64,000 nucleotides of DNA, taken from contig WOUQ01000010.1 in NCBI GenBank assembly GCA_009772925.1, positions 21,279 to 85,278 of the forward strand. The letters run 5' to 3'. The stretch is from a bacterium (GTDB lineage: Bacteria > Pseudomonadota > Gammaproteobacteria > Burkholderiales > Thiobacillaceae). Within the stretch, counting starts at the first letter, position 1. Each line of letters opens with the position of its first letter. The notes under the pieces were generated by a model. That model worked only from the letters and a program-made list of their open reading frames with translations, made no database searches and had not been told where the DNA came from. Of the stretch, positions 22,293 through 32,662 are shown piece by piece. The position numbers and the translations under genes were made by a program.

Positions 22293-24074
22293 ATGAACGC
22301 ACCCCAACGCATCGTCGTTGATCCCGTCACCCGGATCGAGGGTCACCTGCGCATCGAGGCGGAAACGGACGCATCCGGCAAGATCACGCGGGCTTCCTCC
22401 GCCGGCACCATGGTGCGCGGCATCGAAATCATCCTGCGCGGCCGCGACCCCCGCGACGCCTGGGCCTTCGCCCAGCGCATCTGCGGCGTCTGCACCCTGG
22501 TGCACGGCATGGCCTCCATCCGCTCGGTGGAAGACGCGCTGCATCGCGAGATCCCCAGTTACAGCATCCCGCGCAACGCGGAAATCATCCGCAACCTGAT
22601 GATCGGCGCGCAGTACGTGCACGACCACGTCATGCACTTCTATCACCTGCACGCCCTCGACTGGGTGGACGTGGTGTCGGCCCTGAAGGCCGATCCCAAG
22701 GCCACCTCGGCCTTGGCGCAGAGCATCAGCAACTACTCGAAGTCTTCGCCCGGCTATTTCGCCGACGTGCAGAAGAAGGTGAAGAACTTCGTCGAGCAGG
22801 GCCAGTTGGGCATCTTCGCCAACGCCTACTGGGGCCACCCGGCCTACAAGCTGCCGCCCGAGGCCAACCTGATGGCCGTGGCGCACTATCTGGAGGCCCT
22901 CGCCTGGCAGCGCGACGTGGTCAAGCTGCACGCCATCTTCGGCGGCAAGAACCCCCACCCCAACTTCGTGGTGGGCGGCACGCCCTCGGCGATTTCCGTG
23001 CACACCACCGACGGCCCGGGCAAGCCCCGAGGCGGCCAGGACGGCACGGCGGTCAACATGGTGGGCCTGCAGACCGTGCAGAGCGTTATCAAGCAGATGA
23101 AGGACTTCGTCGATCAGGTCTACATCCCCGACCTGCTGGCTATCGCCTCCTTCTACAAGGACTGGGGCGCCATCGGCAGCTCCGGCGGCAACTACCTGTC
23201 CTTCGGCGACATGCCCGAGAAGGACATCTGGACGCCGGATTCCTTCCTCATCCCGCGCGGTGTCATCCTCGATGGTGACATCAGCAAGGTGCATCCCATC
23301 AACATGGATGACGACGACGAAATCCAGGAATTCGTCAGCCACGCCTGGTACAAGTACCAAGGCGGCGATGACAAGGGCCTGCATCCCTGGAAGGGCGAGA
23401 CCGAGTTCAACTACACCGGTCCCAAGCCGCCGTATGAGCAGCTCGACGTCGATCAGAAGTATTCCTGGCTGAAGTCGCCGCGGTGGAAAGGCAAGCCCAT
23501 GGAGGTCGGCCCGCTGGCGCGTGCCCTCATCATGTACGCCACCGGCAACAAGCAGATGAAGGAACTGGTGGACTACACCCTGAAGACCCTGGACGTGCCG
23601 ATCACCGCCCTGTTCTCCACCCTGGGGCGCACCGCCGCCCGCGGCCTGGAGAGCAAGGTCATCGCCGACGCCATGCAGGGCATGTTCGATAGCCTGATCG
23701 CCAACATCAAGGCCGGCGACGTCAAGACCTTCAACGAGCAGTACTGGGATCCGGCCTCCTGGCCCAAGTCCATGAAGGGTGTCGGCCTGATGGAGGCGCC
23801 GCGCGGCGGTCTGAGCCACTGGATCGTCATCGAGAACGGCCGCATCGACAACTACCAGGCCATCGTGCCGAGTACCTGGAACGCTGGTCCGCGCGACACC
23901 GCCGGCCAGTCCGGTCCCTACGAGGCGTCGCTGCAGCATAACCACGTGCTGCACGATCCCAAGCAACCGCTGGAGATCCTGCGCACCATCCACAGCTACG
24001 ATCCCTGCCTTGCCTGCGCGGTGCACGTGACCGACCCCGAGGGTGAAGAGCTGATCCAAGTGAAAGTGAAGTAA
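22293..24074 (+). CDS. hynL: [NiFe]-hydrogenase large subunit
   Basis: N-terminal RICGVC and C-terminal DPCLACAVH followed by a 15-aa processing tail; DPVTRIEGHLRIE. Confidence 0.95.
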   Translation: MNAPQRIVVDPVTRIEGHLRIEAETDASGKITRASSAGTMVRGIEIILRGRDPRDAWAFAQRICGVCTLVHGMASIRSVEDALHREIPSYSIPRNAEIIRNLMIGAQYVHDHVMHFYHLHALDWVDVVSALKADPKATSALAQSISNYSKSSPGYFADVQKKVKNFVEQGQLGIFANAYWGHPAYKLPPEANLMAVAHYLEALAWQRDVVKLHAIFGGKNPHPNFVVGGTPSAISVHTTDGPGKPRGGQDGTAVNMVGLQTVQSVIKQMKDFVDQVYIPDLLAIASFYKDWGAIGSSGGNYLSFGDMPEKDIWTPDSFLIPRGVILDGDISKVHPINMDDDDEIQEFVSHAWYKYQGGDDKGLHPWKGETEFNYTGPKPPYEQLDVDQKYSWLKSPRWKGKPMEVGPLARALIMYATGNKQMKELVDYTLKTLDVPITALFSTLGRTAARGLESKVIADAMQGMFDSLIANIKAGDVKTFNEQYWDPASWPKSMKGVGLMEAPRGGLSHWIVIENGRIDNYQAIVPSTWNAGPRDTAGQSGPYEASLQHNHVLHDPKQPLEILRTIHSYDPCLACAVHVTDPEGEELIQVKVK

Positions 24075-24077
24075 GGC

Positions 24078-24100
24078 GCCCCTTCCTCCCCGGAAGGGGC
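24078..24100 (+). promoter_or_regulatory. intergenic hairpin between hynL and the small ORF
   Basis: GCCCCTTCC-TCCCC-GGAAGGGGC, no T-tract after; followed by AGGAAAGGAGG. Confidence 0.6.
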
Positions 24101-24117
24101 AGGAAAGGAGGTGTGAG

Positions 24118-24401
24118 ATGACAAAAAAGTAGTTGTTGCAACACCAGAAGTTGTAAGCAAGACCTACGGTTGGGGCGGGTGGAAGATGCCGATCTTCCAC
24201 CCCAACGACCCCGAATACTGTGAATACGGCTGTCCGATATGCACCCGCGCAAGACGGGGAGTGCCGTGGGCCGTGGCCGTGCAGAAGGCCGAACTCGCCC
24301 TGACCCTGGGCGGCTGCCCCTGGGGCCGCGCGCGCCGTCGCAAGTACGGGGTGACCCCCGATCAACCGATTCCCGTATCTCCTACTGATGGATCGATATA
24401 A
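24118..24401 (+). CDS. putative small Cys-containing protein read via -1 frameshift at A_AAA_AAG (or a homopolymer error/frameshift mutation)
   Basis: ATG ACA AAA AAG TAG in 0 frame; -1 frame gives MTKKVVVATPEVVSKTYGWGGWKMPIFHPNDPEYCEYGCPICTRARRGVPWAVAVQKAELALTLGGCPWGRARRRKYGVTPDQPIPVSPTDGSI; strong SD AAAGGAGG upstream; fills the hynL-ATPase gap. Confidence 0.6.
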
Positions 24402-24403
24402 CC

Positions 24404-24721
24404 ATGGACGATCCTCTCAAGCGTTTGTTGGAAGCCGAAGCCCGCGCGCAAAGCCTCATCGAGGCGGCCAGTCACGAACGTCAACGCCTCCTGGACGAAG
24501 CGCTGACCGCCGCGCGCGAGGCCGAGGTGCGTTTCGAGGCCGGGCGAGCCGAGTTGCGCGCCCCCTTCCTGCGCGAGGCCGGCAGCCGCGCCGACCAGGC
24601 CGTGGCCGAACTGTCGCGCAAGTACGAGGAGCGCCAGCGCAACCTGCGCGACATGGCCGCCCGCCACGAACAGGAGGCGATCGACGCCGCCCTGAATCTG
24701 CTGCTCGATCCCGCCCGCTGA
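24404..24721 (+). CDS. V/A-type ATPase peripheral-stalk-like subunit (H/G-like)
   Basis: Charged coiled-coil LLEAEARAQSLIEAASHERQRLLDEALTAAREAEVRFEAGRAEL; first gene of ATPase operon. Confidence 0.7.
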   Translation: MDDPLKRLLEAEARAQSLIEAASHERQRLLDEALTAAREAEVRFEAGRAELRAPFLREAGSRADQAVAELSRKYEERQRNLRDMAARHEQEAIDAALNLLLDPAR

Positions 24722-24740
24722 AGGGTGGGGTCGAGCCTTC

Positions 24741-25805
24741 TTGCCTGCGGGTAAACCCGTGACCGCCTATCTAAATACTCGCGTCAGCCTCTATTCCGGC
24801 CGTCTCTGGCAGCCGGCGGACTTCGAAGCCGTGCTCGCCATCCCCGACGCCGAAATGGCGGATGCCCTCGGCAGCCGCGGGCTGCCCCAACTGTCGGCAG
24901 GCTTCGACCGGCATCAGGACCACCGTTCCCTCGAACAGCGCATCATCGCCGAGTTGCTGAACGAGACCACGGTGCTCATCCGCCCCCTCACCGGTGCCGC
25001 GCGGGCCTTCCTGCTCTATTGGACCGAGCGCTTCGAGGTCAGCAACGTGAAGACCCTGCTGCGCGGCAAGATGACCGGCGAGCGGCCCGCCGCCCTGATC
25101 AACCGGCTCACCCCCATGGGCGCCTTCGGCCGCCTGGACGTGCAGGATCTGGCGCACGCCGAGGATCTCGCCGAACTCCTGCGCCGCCTGGAAGCCGGCC
25201 CCTACGCCGGCATCGTGCGCCAGGCCCGGCGCGCCTTCGAGGAGGGGCAAGACCCCTTCATCCTCGATGCCGCACTCGACCGCGGCTATTACGAAGGTCT
25301 CGCGCGGCGCGCCCAGCCGCTGGAGAACGAGGCGGGCGCCTCCTTCCGCCGCCTCATGGGGACGCTGATCGACCGCATCAACCTGGTGTGGATGCTGCGC
25401 TACCGCTTCAACTACAACCTGCCGCCCGCGCAGGTGTATTACCTGCTGGTGGCCTCGCGCTACAACCTGCCCTCCTCACGCCTGCGCGAACTGGCCGCGC
25501 TGGGCAGCGCGGAGGCGGTGCTCGACGCCCTGCCCGAGCCCCTGCGCGGCATCCTGCGCGACGCCGCCGGCATCGCCGACGTGTTCGCGCGCATGGAGAT
25601 GGATGGTGCCGAGGTGGCCGCCAAGGTGCTGCACTCGGGCGCCGCCGCCATTTCCCGCGCCTTCGCCTATCTGATCCTGCGCGAACGCGATCTGCGTTCC
25701 GTGCGCGCCATCCTGCGGGGCCGTCATCTGGACCTGCCGACGGCGGACATCCGCCTGGCCATGTTCCAGCCCGAGGCCTCCCCAGCCGTCGCGTCACCGC
25801 ACTGA
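24741..25805 (+). CDS. V/A-type ATPase subunit C (AC39/d-like); start approximate
   Basis: YLNTRVSLYSGRLW...FEVSNVKTLLRGKMTGE...LVWMLRYRFNYNLPPAQVYYLL. Confidence 0.83.
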   Translation: MPAGKPVTAYLNTRVSLYSGRLWQPADFEAVLAIPDAEMADALGSRGLPQLSAGFDRHQDHRSLEQRIIAELLNETTVLIRPLTGAARAFLLYWTERFEVSNVKTLLRGKMTGERPAALINRLTPMGAFGRLDVQDLAHAEDLAELLRRLEAGPYAGIVRQARRAFEEGQDPFILDAALDRGYYEGLARRAQPLENEAGASFRRLMGTLIDRINLVWMLRYRFNYNLPPAQVYYLLVASRYNLPSSRLRELAALGSAEAVLDALPEPLRGILRDAAGIADVFARMEMDGAEVAAKVLHSGAAAISRAFAYLILRERDLRSVRAILRGRHLDLPTADIRLAMFQPEASPAVASPH

Positions 25806-25879
25806 ATCATGCGCGCGCTGTCACCCACCCCCTTCTCCGCCGCGATCGCCGGCCGGCTTTCGCGACAAAGGAATGCCTG

Positions 25880-27766
25880 ATGTTCCGCGCCGAACCTCTG
25901 GTCCGCATCCGCCTGCTCATGCTGGCTTCCGAGGCGGCCGACGCCGCCCTCGAACTGGCCCGCTTCGGCGTCTTCAGTCCGGCCGCGCACACGCCGCCGG
26001 AACTCGCCGAGAGCCTCGCCGACCCCTACCGGGAGGCCTGGCTGGAGGCCGAGTCGCGTGTCTCCAAGCTGGTCGAGCGTTGCGGCAACATGGGCGAGCT
26101 CATCATCCCCGAGGGCGCCGCCGCCCCCACCCTGGCCGATCTGGATGAACTCAACGCCTGGCTCAAGGGAGTCTGGAATACCTGTCTGTCCGCGCACGAG
26201 GGTGAGGCCCGCATCCAGGAGGAAATCCGCCACCTGGACGCCCTCGAGGACACCCTGACCAAGCTGGAGCGCCTGAACGTCGACCTCGCCCAGTTGCTGC
26301 GTGCCGACGGCCTGCTGGCGGTGAACATCGGCAGCCTGCCGGCCGGCAGCGTCAGGCGGGTGGCGGAAGCCCTGGCCATGACCGGCTCCCTGGTGACCAC
26401 CTTCGACCAGGTCGGCGGCCAGGCCTACACCGTCATCGCCGGTCCGCGCGATCGTCACGACGAGGTGCGCGGCCTGCTCTCCCAGGCGGGCTGGCGTGAA
26501 CTGCCGGTGCCTCCGGAACTGCGCATCCACCCGCAGGCCGCCCGTGCCTGGCTGGCGGAGGAACGTCAACGCGTGGAGGCCATGAACGTGCGCGAATGCG
26601 CCGCCATGGACAACCTGCGCGGGCAATACCGCACCGGCCTGGAGGAAGCGCGCCTGCGTGTCGCCCTCGGCCGCCCCCTGGCAGAAGCGGCGATGGTCGG
26701 TGTGCGCGGGCGCGGCGGACTCGCCGGCCTCGCGGGCTGGGTGCCGCGGCGCCGCGTCGAAGCCTTGAAGACCGCCCTGGAACAACGTTTCCGCGGCCGC
26801 TATTGGCTGGCCATCGAACCCCCCCGGCGCGACGAGGCGGCGCAGGTGCCCTCGCTGGTGCGTTATCCGGTCTGGCTGCAACCCTTCGTGCCGCTGGTCA
26901 AGAGCTATGGCGTGCCGCGCTACGGCGAGTTCGACCCGACCTTGCCCTTCGCCTTCACCTACCTGCTGCTGTTCGGCGCCATGTTCGGCGACATCGGCCA
27001 CGGCGCGGTGATCTTGCTGCTGGCGGCGAGCCTCTACAAGAAGCTGGGCAAGCTGGCCTGGATCGGTGTCGCCGCCGGTGCCGTGTCCATGCTCTTTGGC
27101 CTGCTTTACGGCAGTATCTTCGGCTACGAGGACATCCTTCATCCACTTTGGATGTCGCCCTTGCACCATCCCACGCAGATGCTGACCCTGGCGGTGTCCT
27201 TCGGCGTCGGCTTCATCATCCTTACCCTGCTGGTGAACGCCCGCAACCAGTACACGGCGGGGCATGTGCACGCGGCCCTGTTCGATTCCACCGGCCTCGC
27301 CGGCCTGCTCTTCTACCTGGGCGCGGTGGGCGGCGTGGTCAGCCTGGCGGGCGGCGCCGCCCTCGCCACGCCATCCTGGATCCTGGCCGGCATCGGCATC
27401 ACCATCGTCGCCTTGTTCAAGTGGATCGAGACCCGTGCCAGCCTGGGCGAGCGCGTGCTGGTGACTTCCATCGAGACCCTGGAGACCGGCATCAACCTGT
27501 TCGCCAACACCCTGTCCTTCATGCGCGTGGCGGCCTTCAGCCTGAACCACGTCGCCCTGGCCCTGGCCGTGTTCACCCTCGCCAACGGCATGGGCACGGC
27601 GGGCCACTGGCTGACCATCGTGCTGGGCAACGTGGTGATCATCGTGCTGGAGGGCGGCATCGTCGCCATCCAGGCCCTGCGTCTCATGTATTACGAAGGC
27701 TTCTCCCGCTTCTTCAGCGGGGATGGAACGGAATTCGTGCCCCTGAAACTGGTGGGCGTAAAGTGA
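25880..27766 (+). CDS. V/A-type ATPase subunit I
   Basis: PLVKSYGVPRYGEFDPTLPFAFTYLLLFGAMFGDIGHGAVI...SLNHVALALAV; multi-TM C-terminus. Confidence 0.92.
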   Translation: MFRAEPLVRIRLLMLASEAADAALELARFGVFSPAAHTPPELAESLADPYREAWLEAESRVSKLVERCGNMGELIIPEGAAAPTLADLDELNAWLKGVWNTCLSAHEGEARIQEEIRHLDALEDTLTKLERLNVDLAQLLRADGLLAVNIGSLPAGSVRRVAEALAMTGSLVTTFDQVGGQAYTVIAGPRDRHDEVRGLLSQAGWRELPVPPELRIHPQAARAWLAEERQRVEAMNVRECAAMDNLRGQYRTGLEEARLRVALGRPLAEAAMVGVRGRGGLAGLAGWVPRRRVEALKTALEQRFRGRYWLAIEPPRRDEAAQVPSLVRYPVWLQPFVPLVKSYGVPRYGEFDPTLPFAFTYLLLFGAMFGDIGHGAVILLLAASLYKKLGKLAWIGVAAGAVSMLFGLLYGSIFGYEDILHPLWMSPLHHPTQMLTLAVSFGVGFIILTLLVNARNQYTAGHVHAALFDSTGLAGLLFYLGAVGGVVSLAGGAALATPSWILAGIGITIVALFKWIETRASLGERVLVTSIETLETGINLFANTLSFMRVAAFSLNHVALALAVFTLANGMGTAGHWLTIVLGNVVIIVLEGGIVAIQALRLMYYEGFSRFFSGDGTEFVPLKLVGVK

Positions 27767-27802
27767 AACGGCGTGACTTGTTTGCGTGACTAGGAGAAAA
27801 AA

Positions 27803-28243
27803 ATGAGCTGGCTGATCGCATTGATGGGACTTTCCGTGGCCGCCACCATCGCGGCGGGCGTCTGGCTGGAGATGAAGCCGCGCCGGCTGCCTTCGCCGCG
27901 CTGGCTGAAGGGGGGCGTGTTCGGGAATTTCCTGGTCTTCGGCTTAGGCTTGGCCGCCTTCCTCTACATGGGCGTCCAGGATGTCATGGCCCAGGAAGCC
28001 GTGGCCACCGGCGGCAGTGGCATCTCCATGGCCGTGGGCCTCGCCCTCATCGGCATCGGTTTGCCGACGGGGCTGGCGGCCATCGGCGCCGGCATCGCCC
28101 TGGGTCCGGTGGGCGCCGCGGCACTGGCGGTGATCGCCGAGAAACCCGAGATGTTCGGCCGCACCCTGATCTACATGGGCCTGGCGGAAGGTATCGCGAT
28201 TTACGGTCTGGTCATGTCCATCCTGCTCCTGGGCAAGCTCTGA
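27803..28243 (+). CDS. V/A-type ATPase membrane rotor subunit K (c)
   Basis: GLPTGLAAIGAGIALGPVGAAALAVIAEKPEMFGRTLIYMGLAEGIAIYGLVMSILLL. Confidence 0.92.
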   Translation: MSWLIALMGLSVAATIAAGVWLEMKPRRLPSPRWLKGGVFGNFLVFGLGLAAFLYMGVQDVMAQEAVATGGSGISMAVGLALIGIGLPTGLAAIGAGIALGPVGAAALAVIAEKPEMFGRTLIYMGLAEGIAIYGLVMSILLLGKL

Positions 28244-28252
28244 GGAGATGGC

Positions 28253-28597
28253 GTGAAACCCGACGCGGACAAACCGCTGAGCGGCGGCCGCCTGGTGGTG
28301 CTGGGCAGCGCCGGGCTGACCGAGGGCTTCAGCCTGATCGGCGCCGAGATCCATGCCGACGCCGACGCGGCCAAGGTCGAGGAAGTCCTTGGCCAGCTGG
28401 TGCGTGACGGCAGCGAGGCCCTGGTCCTGCTGGAGTCCAGCCTGGCCCACGCCGGCGGACACTGGCTCAACCGCTTGCGCAACGAGGGCGGCCGCATCGT
28501 CGTGACCGAGCTGCCTTCGTTGTCCACGCCCCGCGACTACGCCCCGGCGGTGGATGAGGTGGTGCGCGCGGTGCTGGGTCCGGAAGCATTGAAATGA
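28253..28597 (+). CDS. V/A-type ATPase subunit F-like
   Basis: Position in operon; LVVLGSAGLTEGFSLIGAEIHADADAAKVEEVLGQLVRDGSEALVLLE. Confidence 0.75.
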   Translation: MKPDADKPLSGGRLVVLGSAGLTEGFSLIGAEIHADADAAKVEEVLGQLVRDGSEALVLLESSLAHAGGHWLNRLRNEGGRIVVTELPSLSTPRDYAPAVDEVVRAVLGPEALK

Positions 28598-28734
28598 GCC
28601 CACCCCGAAAACCTCGCTGCGCTCGGTTCTCCCCTCGAGGGGCAAGAAAACTCGGTGCGGCCCGTCGTTTTCTTGGGAGGCATGAGCGGAGCAGGCTCGG
28701 GACGCGCGTCCCGGCCTGATTCCCGGAGAGACAC

Positions 28735-29385
28735 ATGGAAGCAGATGCACAAGTCCTGCAACTTGAACAGGCGCTGATCCGCCAGGCCGAGAGCCTGGCG
28801 CGCGAACAGCGCGAGCGGGCCGAGTCGGGCAAGGCCCGGATCCTGCTGGAAGCCGGCGAGAAGATTCGTCTGGCCGAGGAACGCGAGGTCCTGGCGGCCA
28901 AGGCGGAAGCCGAACGCATCGTGCGGCGGCAGACCCAGGCGGCGGAAACCCGCCTGGCGGCTGAGCTCGATCGGCGGCGCTGGGCCCTCACGGAATCGGT
29001 CCTGTCCGGCGTGCGCGCCGCATTCCAGGCGCTGGTCGCCGACGAAACCCGCTACCACGCGGTGCTCGAACAGTGGCTGGCGGCGGCCGCGCGCGACCTG
29101 CCTGCGGGTGAACTGGTGGCGGAAGTGCGCGCCGCCGACCACACCCGCCTCGCCCCTGCCTGGGTCACGCTGGCCACCCGCGCCGCGCCCGGCCGCAAGG
29201 TGGAACTGGCGACGCATGGTCAGGCCAGCGAAGGCGGCATTCGCGTGCGCCTGGCGGACAATCGGGCGCAACTGGACCAGACCTTCGAGGCGCGCCGCGA
29301 ACGGCTGGCCGACGAGCTGGCACGCGTCGCCATGGCGCGACTGTTCTCCAGCGCCCCCGACCTCGGCACCCTGGTGCACGGATGA
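28735..29385 (+). CDS. V/A-type ATPase subunit E-like
   Basis: Long charged N-terminal helix and operon position. Confidence 0.75.
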   Translation: MEADAQVLQLEQALIRQAESLAREQRERAESGKARILLEAGEKIRLAEEREVLAAKAEAERIVRRQTQAAETRLAAELDRRRWALTESVLSGVRAAFQALVADETRYHAVLEQWLAAAARDLPAGELVAEVRAADHTRLAPAWVTLATRAAPGRKVELATHGQASEGGIRVRLADNRAQLDQTFEARRERLADELARVAMARLFSSAPDLGTLVHG

Positions 29386-29389
29386 TGTT

Positions 29390-29442
29390 GGGAAATGGGT
29401 AATGGGCAGCGGGCAGTCGGGGTTTTCCCGCTACCCGCTCCC
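29390..29442. repeat. 7-bp-period intergenic repeat, locus A (E/A subunit spacer)
   Basis: GGGAAAT GGGTAAT GGGCAGC GGGCAGT then inverted CCCGCTACCCGCTCCC. Confidence 0.8.
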
Positions 29443-29457
29443 GACAAAGGAAAGTAA

Positions 29458-31236
<1,779 letters not shown>

Positions 31237-31261
31237 TGGCCGGCAAGGACAAGGTAAGACC

Positions 31262-32659
31262 ATGAAAAACGTCGAATTTCGTACCGCCAGTTCCGTGCAG
31301 GGCGGCCTCATCGTCATGGGCGGGGTGACCGGCGTTGCCGCCGGCTCCCGCGTGCAGTTGAAGGATCACGCCGGCCGTTTGCGCAACGGCCTGGTGATCC
31401 GCAGCGCCGACGATGCCGTGCTGGTGGAGGTGTTCGAGGGTACCGACGATCTGGACCTGGAACGCACCTGGGTGCGCTTCCTCGACGAGCCCTTCAAGCT
31501 GCCCGTCTCCCGCGACATCCTCGGCCGGGTGTTCAACGGCGCCGGCCTGCCTCGCGACGGCCGCCCGCCGATCATTTCCGCCGACCGCCGCGACGTCAAC
31601 GGCGAGCCCCTGAACCCCGCCGCGCGCGCCTATCCGCGCGAGTTCATCCAGACCGGCATCTCCGCCATCGACGGCATGAACTCGCTGACCCGCGGCCAGA
31701 AGCTGCCGGTGTTCTCCGGCGGCGGCCTGCCGCACAACCGGGTGGCGGCGCAGATCGTGCGCCAGGCCAAGCTGCTGGGCGAGGAATCCTCGGAATTCGT
31801 CGTGGTGTTCGCCGCCTTCGGCGCTTCCAATGCCGACGCCCGCTTCTTCCAGGAGAGCTTCGAGGAATCCGGCGTGCTCAACAAGGTGGTGATGTTCCTC
31901 AACCTGGCCGACGAGCCGGTCATCGAACGCCTGCTCACCCCGCGCGCGGCGCTGACCGCAGCCGAATATCTGGCCTTCGACCTGGACTACCACGTGCTGG
32001 TGGTGATGACCGACATGACCGCCTACGCCGAGGCCCTGCGCGAAGTGGCCGTGCTGCGCGGCGACGTGCCGGCGCGCAAAGGCTATCCCGGCTACCTCTA
32101 CTCCGACCTGGCGGAAATCTACGAACGCGCCGGCCGCATCAAGAACCGGCGCGGCTCCATCACCATGATCCCGGTGCTGTCGATGCCTTCCGACGACATC
32201 ACCCACCCCATCCCCGACCTCACCGGCTACATCACCGAAGGCCAGATCGTGCTGGGTCGGGAACTGGCCAACCAGGGCGTCTATCCGCCGGTCACCGTGC
32301 TGCCCTCGCTGTCTCGCCTGATGAAGGACGGCATCGGCAAGAACTTCACCCGTGAAGACCACCCCCACGTTGCCAGCCAGCTCTTCGCCAGCTACGCCAA
32401 GGCCCTGGAAGTGCGCGGCCTCGCCGCCATCATCGGCGCCGAGGAATTGTCCGACGCCGACCGCCGCTACCTGCAATTCGCCGAAGCCTTCGAACGCCGC
32501 TTCATCGGCCAGGGCGAAGACGAGGACCGCAGCGTCTACGAGACCCTCAACCTGGCCTGGGACCTGCTTTCCATGCTGCCGCCGGAGGCCCTGATCCGGG
32601 TCTCCGAGGAAGAACTGGCCAAGTACCACAAGTGGCAGGCGATGGCGGAGGCGGCATGA
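31262..32659 (+). CDS. V/A-type ATPase subunit B
   Basis: FIQTGISAIDGMNSLTRGQKLPVFSGGGLPHNRVAAQIVRQA. Confidence 0.97.
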   Translation: MKNVEFRTASSVQGGLIVMGGVTGVAAGSRVQLKDHAGRLRNGLVIRSADDAVLVEVFEGTDDLDLERTWVRFLDEPFKLPVSRDILGRVFNGAGLPRDGRPPIISADRRDVNGEPLNPAARAYPREFIQTGISAIDGMNSLTRGQKLPVFSGGGLPHNRVAAQIVRQAKLLGEESSEFVVVFAAFGASNADARFFQESFEESGVLNKVVMFLNLADEPVIERLLTPRAALTAAEYLAFDLDYHVLVVMTDMTAYAEALREVAVLRGDVPARKGYPGYLYSDLAEIYERAGRIKNRRGSITMIPVLSMPSDDITHPIPDLTGYITEGQIVLGRELANQGVYPPVTVLPSLSRLMKDGIGKNFTREDHPHVASQLFASYAKALEVRGLAAIIGAEELSDADRRYLQFAEAFERRFIGQGEDEDRSVYETLNLAWDLLSMLPPEALIRVSEEELAKYHKWQAMAEAA

Positions 32660-32662
32660 GGC

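Noticed and set aside
24169-24206. Stem-loop as a classical downstream stimulator of the proposed -1 frameshift
   Set aside because: About 40 nt from the slippery site, well beyond the usual spacer; kept only as an independent structural observation
22164-24365. 733-aa minus-strand ORF opposite hynL
   Set aside because: Antisense to a hydrogenase large subunit with intact motifs; His/Asp-rich shadow composition
25724-27607. 627-aa minus-strand ORF opposite ATPase subunit I
   Set aside because: Shadow ORF, no domain evidence
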